Below are positions 45,324 through 58,508 of a stretch of 64,000 nt of DNA, piece by piece (position 1 is the first letter of the stretch; each line of letters begins with the position of its first letter). A model generated the notes under the pieces. It made no database searches and was not told the origin of the DNA. It was given only the letters and a program-made list of their open reading frames with translations. Position numbers and translations under genes: made by a program. Source of the DNA: Lycium barbarum (Eukaryota > Streptophyta > Magnoliopsida > Solanales > Solanaceae); contig NC_083341.1 in assembly GCF_019175385.1 (NCBI RefSeq), forward strand, positions 88,252,321 through 88,316,320, given 5' to 3'.

Positions 45324-47804
45324 TGTCACGACCCGACTCGGGGCCGCGACGAGCACCCAGTGCTAACCCACCCGAGCACCCTCTTAGCTTACTCTTATAC
45401 TTACATCTAGGTGAGACACATAATTATACATGCATTTCCATTCATTCGTCAACTAGTCCCATTTGGACAACAACCCATTTATATCGTCATAGGCATCTAT
45501 GCCACATCAATGTACATGGGCCCACGTGGCCGACAAAATGATATACTAAACATAGACCGACAAGGCCAAACACATCTACCCACACACACACATGTCTACG
45601 AGCCTCTAAGAGTATAAGATATCACATTAGCGGGACAGGACCCCGCTATGCCCATAATTATATACACAAAATAATGAGTACCCAAAAGATATGGCTCCGA
45701 AGGAAATAGAGCTCTCTATGTAATCTCCGAATAGGCCGCTATGGATCAAGTCTGTCTCCCTGTGCACCTGCGGGCATGACGCAGCGTCCACAAACAAAAG
45801 GACGTCAGTACGAAGAATGTACTGAGTATGTAAAGCATGAGAAACATCAATAAATAAACATCATGAACAACACATGAAATAGCATAGGAGGGGAGACAAT
45901 AATATCATCGTCATAGCGCTTACCTGCCTTTCGTAGGACTTTCCATTTTTCATACGTATTTGTACACCTACGACATCATCCGTATTCCATGATAGTACTC
46001 ATACCATACTTGTGATCATATTCGTATACATGTCCTTATTCGCATTCATATACATAGTCTTTTCACATTCATATTCATATTATATACATAGCCATACACT
46101 TATATACATACATAGTGTGCCCGACCATAAGGTTCGGTGTTTCATACGTACTTAGCCAACCAAGGCTCAATGTTATTTCTACCTGGCCCTACCAAGGCTT
46201 CAGGGTTATCCGTACCATCTGCAGACGTGCGCGCGCGTTACTTAATCATATACATACATACCTATATACATCCATATACATATATTCTACCCGGCATTAT
46301 AAGCTCGGGGTGTCATTATATCCCTTCATAGGCACATGTGAATATAATAGCCCGTAGGAACCTTTAACATCATTATTATTATCATCGTCATCACTATCAT
46401 CATCGTTTCGCTACATCTCTATCTTATGCTTACTCGTCAATGGGGTGCGTAGTACATTCGTAGCACGTATCAAGGGTCGTGAGCTTATGAGCTCGGAGCG
46501 TCAATCACTTGAATACAACATACTCATATAGAGGAATTAGAAATTTGGCCAAGAACCATGCCTTATGAAAGAAGGGTTAGCCTTACATACTTTTTCGTCG
46601 GACTATTCTACACTTGCATGTTTCCTTCCAATGCTAGCGTCTATACCTTCATTAATATCATAACAATGGCCATTAGTCATTCACATCATCCACATTATCT
46701 AGATTTCTCAATTTGCTTCTAATTCTCCCATATTTATGGTCATGACCTCCAACTTCGTCCATTCGTCTAAAGTGCCGAGTTCATGATCTTAGTACCATTT
46801 ATAATACATTCATATCGTAACACAACAACATTCATAATTCAATTCAAACTATTCCTCAAAATGTCACTATTCACCATTCATGACCTAATTGACCACATTT
46901 TCTACAATCCATGTATTTTAATTCTCCAATACCTTAAACATCATGTAAAAATCATGAATCTTACCTTAGAAGTTGTAGGAACAAGCTTTGGTTGATAATA
47001 CTCCACTTTGAGCAAAACCCTAGTTTTTCTCCATTAGCATTTCTTGACTTGGATGATCCTTGATGATTCCCTTATCCTTAATTCACTTGTCTTAATGTTA
47101 TTGGTGGCTTATAATCCTTGAAAACTCATATAATAAATGTAGAGAGAAGTTTTAGAGAGAAGTTGTGTAATGTGGCAATGAAATAAGACAAGTCTTGATC
47201 CTCATATTTAATGAATTGAAAAATCTGTGCTGGGTGAACAGTGGTCGTCCATGGAGGTTTACGGTCCGTATTTCAGTTTACGGACCATCCCTCGTGGTCG
47301 TTTTCAAGCTTAAGCAGAACCAGAAACTCAAGGCTGCATGCATAGTGATTTTCGACCATGGTTTATGGGCCGTAAATCACTTTACGGTCCGTCCACCAGG
47401 TCGTATTTAACCATTTCCTCGGTTGGCAGAAAGTTGATGCTTTTGCATAGCAGTTTACGACTGCCAGTTTACGGACCGTATAGCAATTTACGGTCCGTAT
47501 TTTGCAATACGACCACTGGGCAGTTGCAATTCTGCAACTTCCCATATTTCTTAGACTTCTCATTTTAATCACCCCGGTCCATGCACATGCATTGCTCACC
47601 TGGTATCTCATCTTAACTTAGCCAACTTTCTCGTCTCACATCGGATACTTTCGAAATCTCGCCTAAGGTCATCAAACGTCGTTTCTCGCTCACAGACATC
47701 ATGCACTCATATTCATCACTAGTTCATCCACTTGCGTACCAACGGAAAATTTTCCGAGGTGTAACAACCTTGCGTACCAACGGAAAATTTTCCGAGGTGT
47801 AACA
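45324..47804 (-). mobile_element. Element 1 5' LTR with duplicated terminus
   Basis: Matches 38512-40951 but has an additional 38 bp. The terminal unit at 47729-47766 is repeated at 47767-47804, and the target duplication begins directly after the second copy. Confidence 0.93.
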
Positions 47805-49742
47805 ACTTGGATTGTACAAGGATATAGAAAATGGATCACAAAGATGAGAATAATGAGATTTTGAGTAGTAGTTTGGAATGAGTAATGAATATTGATATGT
47901 TGTGATTGTAACTATGTTATAAATGATATTTAGGACATGGGATAGGTATTATATGCAAGAAAACGTACTAGTATACTACGACCATGATTATGGATGGATT
48001 GAAGTGAAATTGTGGAATGTGGGTAATGTAGATGAATGAAGATTATTGGTTATAATGTTATGGATATTGTTATTTACGTTTGGGAGTTGATATGTAATAT
48101 GAGGAAAGTTGTATAAACAAAGGAAATGCTGCCCAATTTTTCTCTAGCTTTAGTAAGCACGTTCATATAATCGGTTAGCTAATGTTAATGCGAATTCTCT
48201 TAAAGGTAGAAACGTGAGCATTAAAGGAGAACAATCAAGCAATAGAATTGTTAAATGAAAGAGGTATGTAAGGATAGTCCCTTCTTTCTAAGGCATGACT
48301 CCCATGACATGAATCCTCCTATCTTTCCATGGTTTTCCTATATATCGGAAATTATGAGTCTACGATTATAAAGAGCTTCATACAAGATAAAGAAAAGAGA
48401 TACGTTACGAGCATGACAATACTGACGATGAATCTAAGTCTAGAAGTCCTAAAGCTCATGATATGACATTTCTACGAAGCTAATTATCCTTATATGATTC
48501 CTATGATATTATTTTCCCTACCTCTTCATTACCTTCTTACATTCGAGTAACTATGAGTCAACGTTGATAAAGAGATTCTTATGAGATAAAGATGAGAAAT
48601 ATGTCATGAATACGATGATAATGATGACGATGAGTAAGTATAAAGAATCTTAAAGTGAGATATGATGTCCATGAGATTAATGATCCTAAGTATGGTTCCG
48701 TTGATGCTTTTCCTTGTGTACACTCACCTTAAAATGTTAGTCCCTTCAAGGTGAGATATGACGATTATGATCACTCCATAACGTAGTCGGGGGTTCACGA
48801 CCTCATGTCACCTCGACAGAGCCATGGTTACCTTCAAGTTTTAATGTATGTTTAATGATGAATGTATGATGATGTTAAGTTTAAGATAAAGTTATGATAT
48901 GCCTATGAGATGTATGATAATAATAAGTTTATGTTGACTATATGACGAGTACATGATGATGATATTACACCGCGCCTATATGGCCGGGAAGACACCGCTA
49001 AGGCAGGTAGCGTATACACCATATCTAGGTGGCATGGGCAGACACCACTAGTGGGCGGCATGAGATGGTACCCCGGACACGGGAGGCCTGTACGCGGGCT
49101 AATGATTATTACACCGTACCTATATGGTTGGGCAGCTTATACATATATGCATACATGATATGATGATGATTATGAAGTAAGCCAACATGCATTATTTATT
49201 TTATAATTGATAATCAGTTACAGGTTGCTCCTCATTTGATGCTTCCTTATTTCATTGAGGTATTGTTATTGTTGATGCCTTACATACTCAGTACAATGTT
49301 CATACTGACGTCCGTTTTCTTTGGATGCTGTGTTCATGCCCACAGGAAGACAGAGAGGTGATCCAGGCTCGTAGGAGCTACTAGCAGACTTTGAGAGCAC
49401 CCCATTATTCCGGAGGTGCCATTGATTTATCCTTTTGTGTATATATATGTTTTGGGCATGACGGGGTCCTGTCCCGTCCATATGTCTAGTACTCTAGTAG
49501 AGGCTTGTAGATACGTATGTGTGGGTAGTATGGTCTCACGATTTCCCACGTGTATATATGTATTATTTTGATAGCCAAAGGGCTTATGTGTATATAAAGG
49601 TAAATATGTTTCAAATGAAAATGGTCTTCCTACGATTATGAGCATAAGAAACACGACTGTACACAGAATGAGTAATAGAACGGGTGGTGCTCAGTGGTTA
49701 GCCCCGGTACCCGTCATGGCCCTAGCCGGGTCGTGACAAATA

Positions 49743-49754
49743 TGGTATCAGAGC
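49743..49754 (+). promoter_or_regulatory. Element 2 primer-binding site (tRNA-iMet)
   Basis: TGGTATCAGAGC starts 4 bases after the 5' LTR end (49738). Element 1 uses the same primer. Confidence 0.95.
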
Positions 49755-52700
49755 AGTTCAGTCCTAGGAAGTGTCTACGAGCCGTGTCTAGTAGAGTCTT
49801 GTTTATGGTGTGTGGCGCGCCACATCTATAAACAGGAGGCTACAGGGCATTTAGGATGGTTACTCTTCTTTCATCTCTAAGATCGTGCGATAGAGCTAAG
49901 TCATAGGAAATCTGATTCCTTATACTAACCCTTGATTGCAACAAAAGAACGGTATTGACAGAAGAAAGTGATTGATGACATTGAAAGTCACGGAGGTAAG
50001 CCCCTTCGTTGAGGCTACGTTATCGGAATGTGTATTTATATGATAATGGATTGGTTGTCATAGAGGTAAGTCGGTGTAAGTACAACAGAGGAATTGACTA
50101 AAGGTATCTCTTGATGATAAGTTCAGTTATAAGTTTGTGAACTAAACAAATTGAATGAATCAGAACAAAGGTAAGCGACGGTACGAAAGCTGTGTGTCGA
50201 GTAAGGTAAGAATTTTGAGGTATGATTGAAATGTAAAGCTGAAGGATGAAAGGGAAAGTAAATAGGAAGGGATAACAGGACAGATCGCTAAAGGATCAGG
50301 TACATCTCGAAGTGTGATATATGAGGTAAGTTTTGACATCTTTGTGCTTTTACTTGAAAGTGGGAGCCCTGTGTGGCTGAGATATGTCGTACATATATAT
50401 TGCCCCTGTGAGGCATTGTTGGTATTTGCTGCGTGCAGGTTTTGGGAAAGTAAGAAATATAGAGGAAACTCCACCGAAATATTCCTAGAATCTAAAGGAG
50501 ATAAGATATAAGCTTGTAATATGTCCTACGGGAAAAGATGTTGTGCAAAAAGTAATGGCAGGACGAGATTAAGTTAGGAGTATCGTTGACAACTACAAGA
50601 GATGAGTTAAATGTTGTTGAATTGATAGTAACGGTAATTATGAGATCAACATTGATATGGTAAAGAGATATACTAGAGTAAATTAGGGAGACTGGTAGTA
50701 CTAAAACATGACATAGGAAGAGAAAAAGGTAACTTCAATAGAGTGTGATACGGGAGTATAAATTGGATGGATAAGCACAAGTAAAATACGACAAGTTTGT
50801 TAGCAAAATAGAGTAACAACATGATTGAGACAGGGGTATGAAGTACGAAGGGTTATAACGAATGTGGATTCCTGGATAAGACAACTCATGAGGTGAGTGT
50901 AATAGAGCTGATTAGAAAGAATAACAGGTGAAGTACGCCTACTCCACGAGGTTTATTCCATTTTATACGCAGTCTTGCGAACGAGATTAAGAACTGGCAC
51001 TCTATAGAGATGGTTATGATCAGGATATAATGAGGATATAGCAAGAACTGTAATACAATGTAAGTAAAGTATAGTGAGGAAACGACTAAAGATGTGACAT
51101 GTTCTATATGAATAAAGAATGAATGCAAGTGTGAAACCAGCAAGCGAGCCATGGGGCAGTAGATAAGAAAGCTTATAAGACCTTGTTAGAAAAATCCAGC
51201 ATAGAGGTTTCGCAATGACAGAAATGATAGCAAGCAAACTTGAAAAAGGAATCAGAGAAATGTGATATGGCAAAGTAGTAGTAGTTTGTGATATGTATAA
51301 TCGAGAGCATGAGTGATATCTTTAGCTGGATGTAAAAGACCAAGACTACATTAAGATGAATAACGAAATATGACGATTTTTAGGAAAAGGATCAACGCAA
51401 TAAGGATGAGAGGGGACGATCAGAATGAACAAAATAAGTTTTGGAAGTGAAGAATGGATTGTACAAAGGTAGTATATTCTAAAGGACAAAGCGGTACTAA
51501 GTTAAGAATAGGGTTCCTCGCGCGAAGAATAAAGTATTGATTATAAAATGGGAGGAAATAAGATATTATTGAGGAGGAAGGAATATAAAGGAATAAGAAT
51601 GGGAATAGAAAGAGAAGGAAATGCACCGCAAAGTACGCGCGCTTAAGAAGTAGTCGTGTTATGATTAAAGAAAGATGTATCTCCTACGAATATCCTATAC
51701 CAAGACAGAGCAAGTAAAGTATATATATAAAGGAAAAAGGGGTGACCATGAGATAAGAGTTTACAGTACGACGATAAAGCGATAAAGCCAGGCGATCATC
51801 AACGACAAATACGATATGATCATGATTGATTTTGAAATCAATATTGAGTACAACACGAGGGTAGAACAGTATGAGGCATAAAAGGTATTAGTTGCGCCTG
51901 AGACCTAGATCCTTCAAAATAAAGATGGTAGGTTTAAGGGAAAGATGACGCTATAAGTGTACTCTGAGTATCGAAGAATGGGATAAGTGACATTACATGG
52001 ATGGTATGGATAGCTAGATATACTTTTATTTCGAGTATCCCTATGGGACAGAAGTTATTACTTGGAGCAGACGTAGACAATGGCTCATAACTAATGGTTG
52101 AGCTAAGCAAAACACATTCTTGTTTGGATTGCGATGTCGGTTGTATTACTTGATTATAAAAACTGCGAGATGAGTATGTTAAGATTTCACACATGAATTA
52201 CCGCGGCTATAAAGTATGGGAAATGACATGAATATGAGGCGGTATAATAAGGGAATTGAGGAAAAGGATATATGAATTCAAGACTTGAAAGTGAGGAAAC
52301 AAATTATATAATGGTAGAAGTAAGACCCTTAAAGGGGGGAAGCGAGTGAGGAAAATACCAGTATACAGATTGAAATGATGGATCTTAAGATGTGATAGAT
52401 ATAGACTCTAAAACGAAAAGTTAGAGTTATGTGGAACTGAGTCTAATAGCTAGTGAATAAATGAACAAGAATTGAGCGGGTATCTGAGACTGTACTGTAA
52501 ATCATTTGTGAAGACCTTGAATAACGTGACATTGAGAGAAAATAACTCAAGCGATATTGTAAAAGATAGCGATGCTATACTAGAATAGAGGCAAAATCAC
52601 TAACGGTAGAGTCGTTGTTAATGATATTGCTATTTATAAGTGACAATTAAGAAGGGACCTAAAGGGAAGAAAAGAGTATGACGAGATAAGTTACTACAGG

Positions 52701-53768
52701 TAGGCAAAAGAGTTTTGGTATGTATGACACCGAACCTTGTCATGGCCGGGTATGCGAAACCACCGAACCTTCAAGGTCGGGTATGCTATGGATATGAATA
52801 TGGACATGGATATGTATACGAATACGGATATGAATATGGATACGGATATGGATATATGTATATGTATAGATATATATGTACGCAAATCACGCAAGAATGA
52901 TTACGTAACTTGCAAGTATTTATACGTCGCAAATGAAACCAATTGGGTACTTAAAAAGAGGAGTAAGAGGTAGACAAGAATAGTGTGGACATGATACTTC
53001 GGGTCAGTTGAAGGAAAATATATGGTGAATTGAGCTGAAATGTTGAGTTGGGATTATCGTTAAGGATAAATAGGACAATTACTCTGAATAGGATATAAAA
53101 ACATGTTATATGTTTCCTACGGTAGCCCTGAGGTGTGCTAGGTTACTTACGAATTTGATAGGATCATTAAATAAAGGGAGTTTTACCAGAAAAATATTAT
53201 GCCTTGAAACTTTCATTCTTGCATCATTATGGTTATAGCGAAATTTAAACAGTTACCAGAGGGTTATGAAATGCTCAAAAATTATGAGGCCTTGGATGGG
53301 TCGACGACGGACACCTATGAGAGGACACCTCGGACTGAATTTATCTAGACTCTACAGATGTGAATCAATACCATTATTGTGGTTATATTGAAGAAAGAGA
53401 GTGGAAAAGATTTGCAAACCATGTGAAACTTAATACCATTATGGACAAGAAAAAGGATTGACGAGTCCGAGTATCAACGGGGATCATATTAGGAAAGTGA
53501 CTACTCAAAGGGAACGTTATAGATAGTGCGCATCAGAGGATTAACATGATGACTCCCAGAAGAGGTTCAAGAGGAAACGATGTTTCCCCAGGTATGCAAT
53601 GCAATGCTTTACTTTTAATGCTTTTGGTCGTGTGTGGCCATATTGTGTGTTGTGATATCGTTTATTTTGGACTGTTGTGACAGGATGGTAGTACCATATT
53701 ATAGGGGAAACTCTGGCGAAATTTTCATAGAATTTCCGAGAACTTAACATTCGAGGATGAATGTTTTT
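49755..53768 (+). mobile_element. Element 2 internal region, non-coding
   Basis: About 4 kb with no gag or pol motif in any frame. The first 2.9 kb parallels element 1's internal region. Near 52730-52790 a block 'ccgaacctt(n)aaggtcgggtatg' is partly duplicated and is followed by a degenerate (GGATAT)n run (52790-52880). The last part (52900-53768) is not homologous to pol; it ends with 'attcgaggatgaatg'. Confidence 0.88.
52790..52880 (+). repeat. Degenerate (GGATAT)n-type repeat
   Basis: Runs of ggatat, gaatat, ggacat and ggatac in tandem, ending in tatgtatatg. Related tac/tat-rich DNA is at 42830-42910 in element 1 on the other strand. Confidence 0.75.
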
Positions 53769-53782
53769 AAAGGGGGGAAAAA
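53769..53782 (+). promoter_or_regulatory. Element 2 polypurine tract
   Basis: AAAGGGGGGAAAAA lies directly before TGTTACACC of the 3' LTR at 53783. Confidence 0.9.
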
Positions 53783-55833
53783 TGTTACACCTCGAAAAAA
53801 TTCATGATGTTGCACAGTGAATAGACTAATGAAGGCCCGAAGTATGAGATGATTCTATAAGTAAGAAGTAGCATGAAATGATTCTAATTAAGATTCCAAA
53901 GACGTTTGAAGCAAGAGAAGAAAGTTCATGGAGAAAGGCGATGTATGCGATGTGTTTCGGAGAGATTTTCCAAAGTACCGGACTAATGATGTCTTAGAAG
54001 AAGAGTTATAACGTCCCTTACATTGCTAATGAAGTGTTAAGAAGGTTCCATAAGGATTGGGGATCAAACGAGTCGACGAGAACGAGTTTCGGAATACTGT
54101 GGATTGTACGGTCCACTATACGGACCGTACAAAAGATACGGGCCGTAAGTATGGCCGTATAACCTGTCTAGAGAAGAGTCTCCACTGGAACCATTATACG
54201 GTCACACATATGGACCGTATAAATTGTACGGACCGTATGTGTGTCCGTATAAATGTGTCGGGACAACATTTTGAGTTTTAAATAAGGGACCCAAGTTCAT
54301 TATTTTCATTTCCCATCTTCTCATTTTCCTCTCCGCACCTCAAGAACTCTCTAGAGAACTCTCCACTCTTCCCATACAAGAATCCAATAGAAATCAAGGA
54401 TCAACTTCATCAAACCAAGGAAATCAAGTGTAAGAAATTCATTAGAGTTCATCCAAGTCAAGAAATTCCAATGGAAGTGTAGGGTTTTGGTGTAAGAGGA
54501 GTATTTCCGCTCAAGGCTTATTCCTACACTATCTAAGGTAAGTTTTATGATCACTCTATGTTGTTTAAGGTATTGAGAAGTTGAAACACCTAGATTGTAG
54601 AAGGATATAGAAAATGGGTCACAAAGATGAGAATAATGAGATTTTGAGTAGTAGTTTGGAATGAGTCATGGATATTGATATGTTGTTATTGTAAGTATGT
54701 TATAAATGACATTTAGGACATGGGACAGGTATTATATGCAAGAAAACGTACTAGTATACTACGACCATGATTATGGATGGATTGAAGTAAAATTGTGGAA
54801 TGTGGGTAATGTAGATGAATGAAGATTGTTGGTTATAATGTTATGGCTATTGTTATTGACATTTGGGAGTTGATATGTTATATGAGGAAAGTTGTATAAA
54901 CAAAGGAAATGCTGCCCAATTTTTCTCTAGCTTTAGTAAGCACGTTCATATAATAGGTTAGCTAATGTTAATGCGAATTCTCTTGAAGGTAGAATCGTGA
55001 GCATTAAAGGAGAACAATCAAGCGATGGAATTGTTAAAGGAAAGAGGTATGTAAGGCTAGTCCCTTATTTCTAAGGAATGACTCCCATGGCATGAATCTG
55101 TCACGACCCAAATGGATGGGCTGCAACAAGTGCCCGACCATTGCTGGTCAAGCACTCCCATGCCTGCATTTACCTCTCACTAACTATCCTGGGCCCATAC
55201 ACAATCTGTAATTGAGTTGGATTGTCTCCCGAACAATCAACATAAGAAACACCTTATCGGGAACTCACGGCCAACGTATACATATAAGTATAAACACTGA
55301 GAATAACAGTGTGAGCCGATTTGGCCGCCATACATATATACTGAACAACAAAATACACGCCGACGAGGCTGCATAATATCACAACTACGTATCACTGTCT
55401 ACAGACCTCTATGGAGTACAAACTGTGGAAGGGACAGGACAAGGCCTTGCCATACCCATATATGTACATAACAAGATGGCATACCAAACGGATTAAAGCT
55501 CCGGATCAATGGAGCGTACCGACTGCCGCTGAGGAGAGGTCCTACTGCGATGGATCGTCCGACTGGCTACTTGATCCTGCGGGCATGAACGTAGCGTCCA
55601 CAAGAAGGGACGTCAGTACGAATAATGTACCGAGTATGTAAGGCATGAATGGTAGTATGATATCAAAGTGAAGAAAACATAAGATAAAGTAAGTAATTAT
55701 ACCTCGTACTCTTCTTAAGATCTCTGTCATGTAAACTACTCGTATACAGGAAAAACATGTCATACACATCCATACACAACATACATACATATGCATTCAC
55801 ACGAACGTACTATACATACATCTATCATATCCA

Positions 55834-56086
55834 TACCCGGCCCTTTCGGGACTCGGTGTGATCCGTACCTGGCCCTTTCGGGACTCGGTGTGATCCGTAC
55901 ACGGCCCTTTCGGGACTCGGTGTGATCCGTACCCGCCCCTTTCGGGACTCGGTGTGATCCGTACCCGCCCCTTTCGGGACTCGGTGTGATCCGTACCCGC
56001 CCCTTTCGGGACTCGGTGTGATCCGTACCCGGGCCTTTCGGGACTCGGTGTGATCCGTACCCGCCCCTTTCGGGACTCGGTGTGAT
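55834..56086 (+). repeat. 32-bp minisatellite, eight copies
   Basis: The unit is TACCCGGCCCTTTCGGGACT followed by CGGTGTGATCCG. Units differ mainly at positions 4-7 (cccgg, cctgg, cacgg, cccgc). It lies in the LTR of element 3. CCCTTTCGGG within each unit can form a small hairpin. The open frames of about 100-150 codons across it result from the repeat. Confidence 0.93.
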
Positions 56087-57526
56087 AACCAACTGATCAG
56101 TGGGATGCAATGCATACATACATACATATACATAAAAATACATAAATGAAATCAACATCATCATTAGCATTAACATTATCACTATATCATTCCTTGAAGG
56201 ATCAACCATCGTAAGATGAAATCAATAATGTCATGAGAGTATCGAGAACCATGAACTTAGATAGCATTAGAAATAGAATCGTCATCGCTATATCTCACCT
56301 CGAAAGAACAAGAATTATGAGGCGAGGTCAATCACAAAGAACAGTCTCAAGATCATGAATAAGCTCAATAATATCGTAAGGATCATGAGATTCATAGACT
56401 TCTAGCATTTGTGGAAGCAAAGATATTATGGATATGGCACAAAGGTTTATAACAAAAGAATCACGCCTTTAGAAAGAAAGGGTTTAGCCTTAACATACAT
56501 ACCTTTCGGTCGCCTTAGTCGTTCAATTTTTAACCTTCCAAGCTCGTAAATCTACATATAAACCATTCATACTATTATTAGGCTCAATGTCATACGCTCA
56601 TCTTAAGCCTTCAATTTAATTCCGTTTATAATCTGTCGAAATTCGGGCAGCACCCCCCTGTTTATATGCCTAGCCCGAAATCACAATCCAACAACCAACA
56701 ACAACAACAACAACAAAAATACCAACATCAATAACATCATTTCCAACACCAATATGTACCATAAAACAGCCCACACGATGTTTTCCAACTTCCATAACTA
56801 ACAAACATACTACACGATTGTTTAGCGACTTTATCTCCATAAATAAGCCTTAAATAATACCAAAAGAGAAAGATTCATACCTTTTTTCTTGTTAAGACAG
56901 CAATATCCTCAATATCCACGCTAAAATCCACCGCAAAACAATACTAGAATCACAACCATGCGTTACCCGGACCTAAACCACCACTCCGATACTTGAAAAT
57001 TGCTCACTTTTGTTTTCCTCTCTCTCTTCAATTTTCTGGAAATTTCTGGGCCAAATCTAGTGAAAAAAGGGGGTTCTTACCCTTTTTATTTGGGTCAAAT
57101 TCACTGTAGCACGCGTTTCTACTCTGCCAGCCGAACTTGTAATGTCCATAATTCTCTACTCTGATGTCATATTGACGAGCAGTTTGTTGCGTTGGAAACT
57201 AGACTCGACAAAATTCATTTTAGGCTTTTGTTTCACCTTAAAACACTTCATATGCTAAGAGATATGCATCCCCCAATTTGGACCAAAAGTTTCACACAAA
57301 ACATTACCCATCCTTCCTCCGAAGTCGTACTACTTCATTTCTTCCACTCATTTCCTTATAAAACCTTCCGGTATATCTTATATACATCCTTCACTTATTA
57401 AATATACTTAATAATGATTGCTCCTTATATTCCAAAGTGGTTTTACTTAACCCTAACTCAACGTACTTATGTTTCAAATTTGTAAGTGCTCTTCGAAGAT
57501 ACGGGGTGTAACATCCTCCCCCCCTT

Positions 57527-57894
57527 AAAAACATTCGTCCTCGAATGTTGCAGTATTGCCAACCCACGACACCATCTTTGATTTGTTAGAACAATTATTT
57601 TCCCTTTAGGGTCCGATTACCATTTGCTTAAACTATAACTTGGATCACTCTCTTCCCATTATTTCTTAACTCGTTTATTGTCTTCAGTCATCTTCTTTCA
57701 CTTCTTTGTCCTCATGTACATGATCGGAAATTAACTAGCATCTCGCTCTTATTCTTTCTCCATTATGGTAGTCTTGAATTGCCGTGCCATAACTATCCAT
57801 CGTCCTGTAAGTACTCTTTTTTTTTTCGCTCCTTGTTTCCTTGTTAGTGGGCAGCTACTTTTCTCCCTTTACGGCGCCCTCTTTGCGTTTACCC
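57527..57894 (-). other. Element 3 internal remnant
   Basis: About 370 bp next to the polypurine tract. It begins with the conserved 'cattcgtcctcgaatg' block (57531). No coding sequence is recognisable. The deletion junction with the truncated LTR is near 57895. Confidence 0.65.
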
Positions 57895-58508
57895 GAGCTT
57901 CGATTAATACTCCGTCACTTGAAAATTGTTCACTTTTGTTTCCCTCTGTCTCTCTCTCTCTTCAATTTTCTGGAAATTTCTGGGCCAAATCTGGTGAAAA
58001 AAAGGGGTTCTTATCCTTTTTATAAGGGTCAAATTCGGGTCAGGTCACTGTAGCATTTTACTGTAGCAGTACTGTAGTAAGTCGGTACTGTAGCAGTACT
58101 GTAGCACGCGTTTCTGCTCTGTCAGCCGAACTTGTAACATCCATAATTCTATACTCCGATGTCCTATCGACGAGTAGTTTGTTGCGTTGGAAACTAGACT
58201 CGACGAACTTCATTTTAGGAGTTTCTTTGACCTTAAAAAACGTCATATGCTAAGAGATATGCGTCCCCCAAGTTGGACCAAAATTTTCATACAAAACATT
58301 ACCTATCCTTTCTCCGAAGTCGTACTACTTCATTTCTTCCACTCATTTCCTTATAAAACCTTCCGGTATATCATATATACATCCTTCACTTATTAAATAT
58401 ACTTAATAATGCTTGCTTCTTATATTCCAAAGTGGTTTTACTTAATCCTAACTCGACGTACTTATGTTTCAAATTTGTAAGTTCTCTTCGAAGATACGGG
58501 GTGTAATA
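57895..58508 (-). mobile_element. Element 3 5' LTR, truncated
   Basis: Matches 56980-57513: 'ttgaaaattg(t/c)tcacttttgttt', then the 'gggccaaatctggtgaaaa' block, then 'cgaagatacggggtgtaa'. Near 58055-58105 it has an additional short repeat of 'gtactgtagca' that the other LTR lacks. Confidence 0.85.

Larger units (their letters stand above)
38512..47804 (-). mobile_element. Element 1: gypsy element with integrase-only pol
   Basis: A complete LTR element on the minus strand in the 5' LTR of element 2. The target duplication ACTTG is at 38507-38511 and 47805-47809. In its own orientation the order is 5' LTR (45324-47804), primer-binding site (45308-45319), about 2.5 kb of non-coding DNA, an integrase-encoding pol remnant (42809-41155), polypurine tract (40952-40967) and 3' LTR (38512-40951). 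The LTR pair looks about 95-98% identical. Gag, protease, reverse transcriptase and most of RNase H are missing. Confidence 0.94.
37705..49738 (+). mobile_element. Element 2 5' LTR, split by element 1
   Basis: The pieces 37705-38511 and 47805-49738 join across element 1. The join is confirmed by the uninterrupted copy at 54585-54605 in the 3' LTR. Around 38030-38165 lies a cluster of ACGGNCCGT-type palindromes. No protein is encoded. Confidence 0.92.
55099..58508 (-). mobile_element. Element 3: internally deleted gypsy-type element
   Basis: Inserted in the 3' LTR of element 2 with target duplication GAATC (55094-55098 and 58509-58513). In its minus orientation a truncated 5' LTR (58508 to about 57895) is followed by a short internal remnant, a polypurine tract (57514-57526, AAGGGGGGGAGGA on the minus strand) and a full 3' LTR (57513-55099, about 2.4 kb). 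The outer terminus reads TATTACACC instead of TGTTACACC. The large internal deletion removes the primer-binding site and all genes. Confidence 0.88.

Noticed and set aside
55834..56086. CRISPR-like array
   Set aside because: The units are directly tandem with no spacers, and the context is a plant LTR.
55760..56209. 149- and 102-codon open frames with repeated SHRVPKG units
   Set aside because: They are translations of the 32-bp minisatellite in two frames. There is no start context, and the frames end with the repeat.
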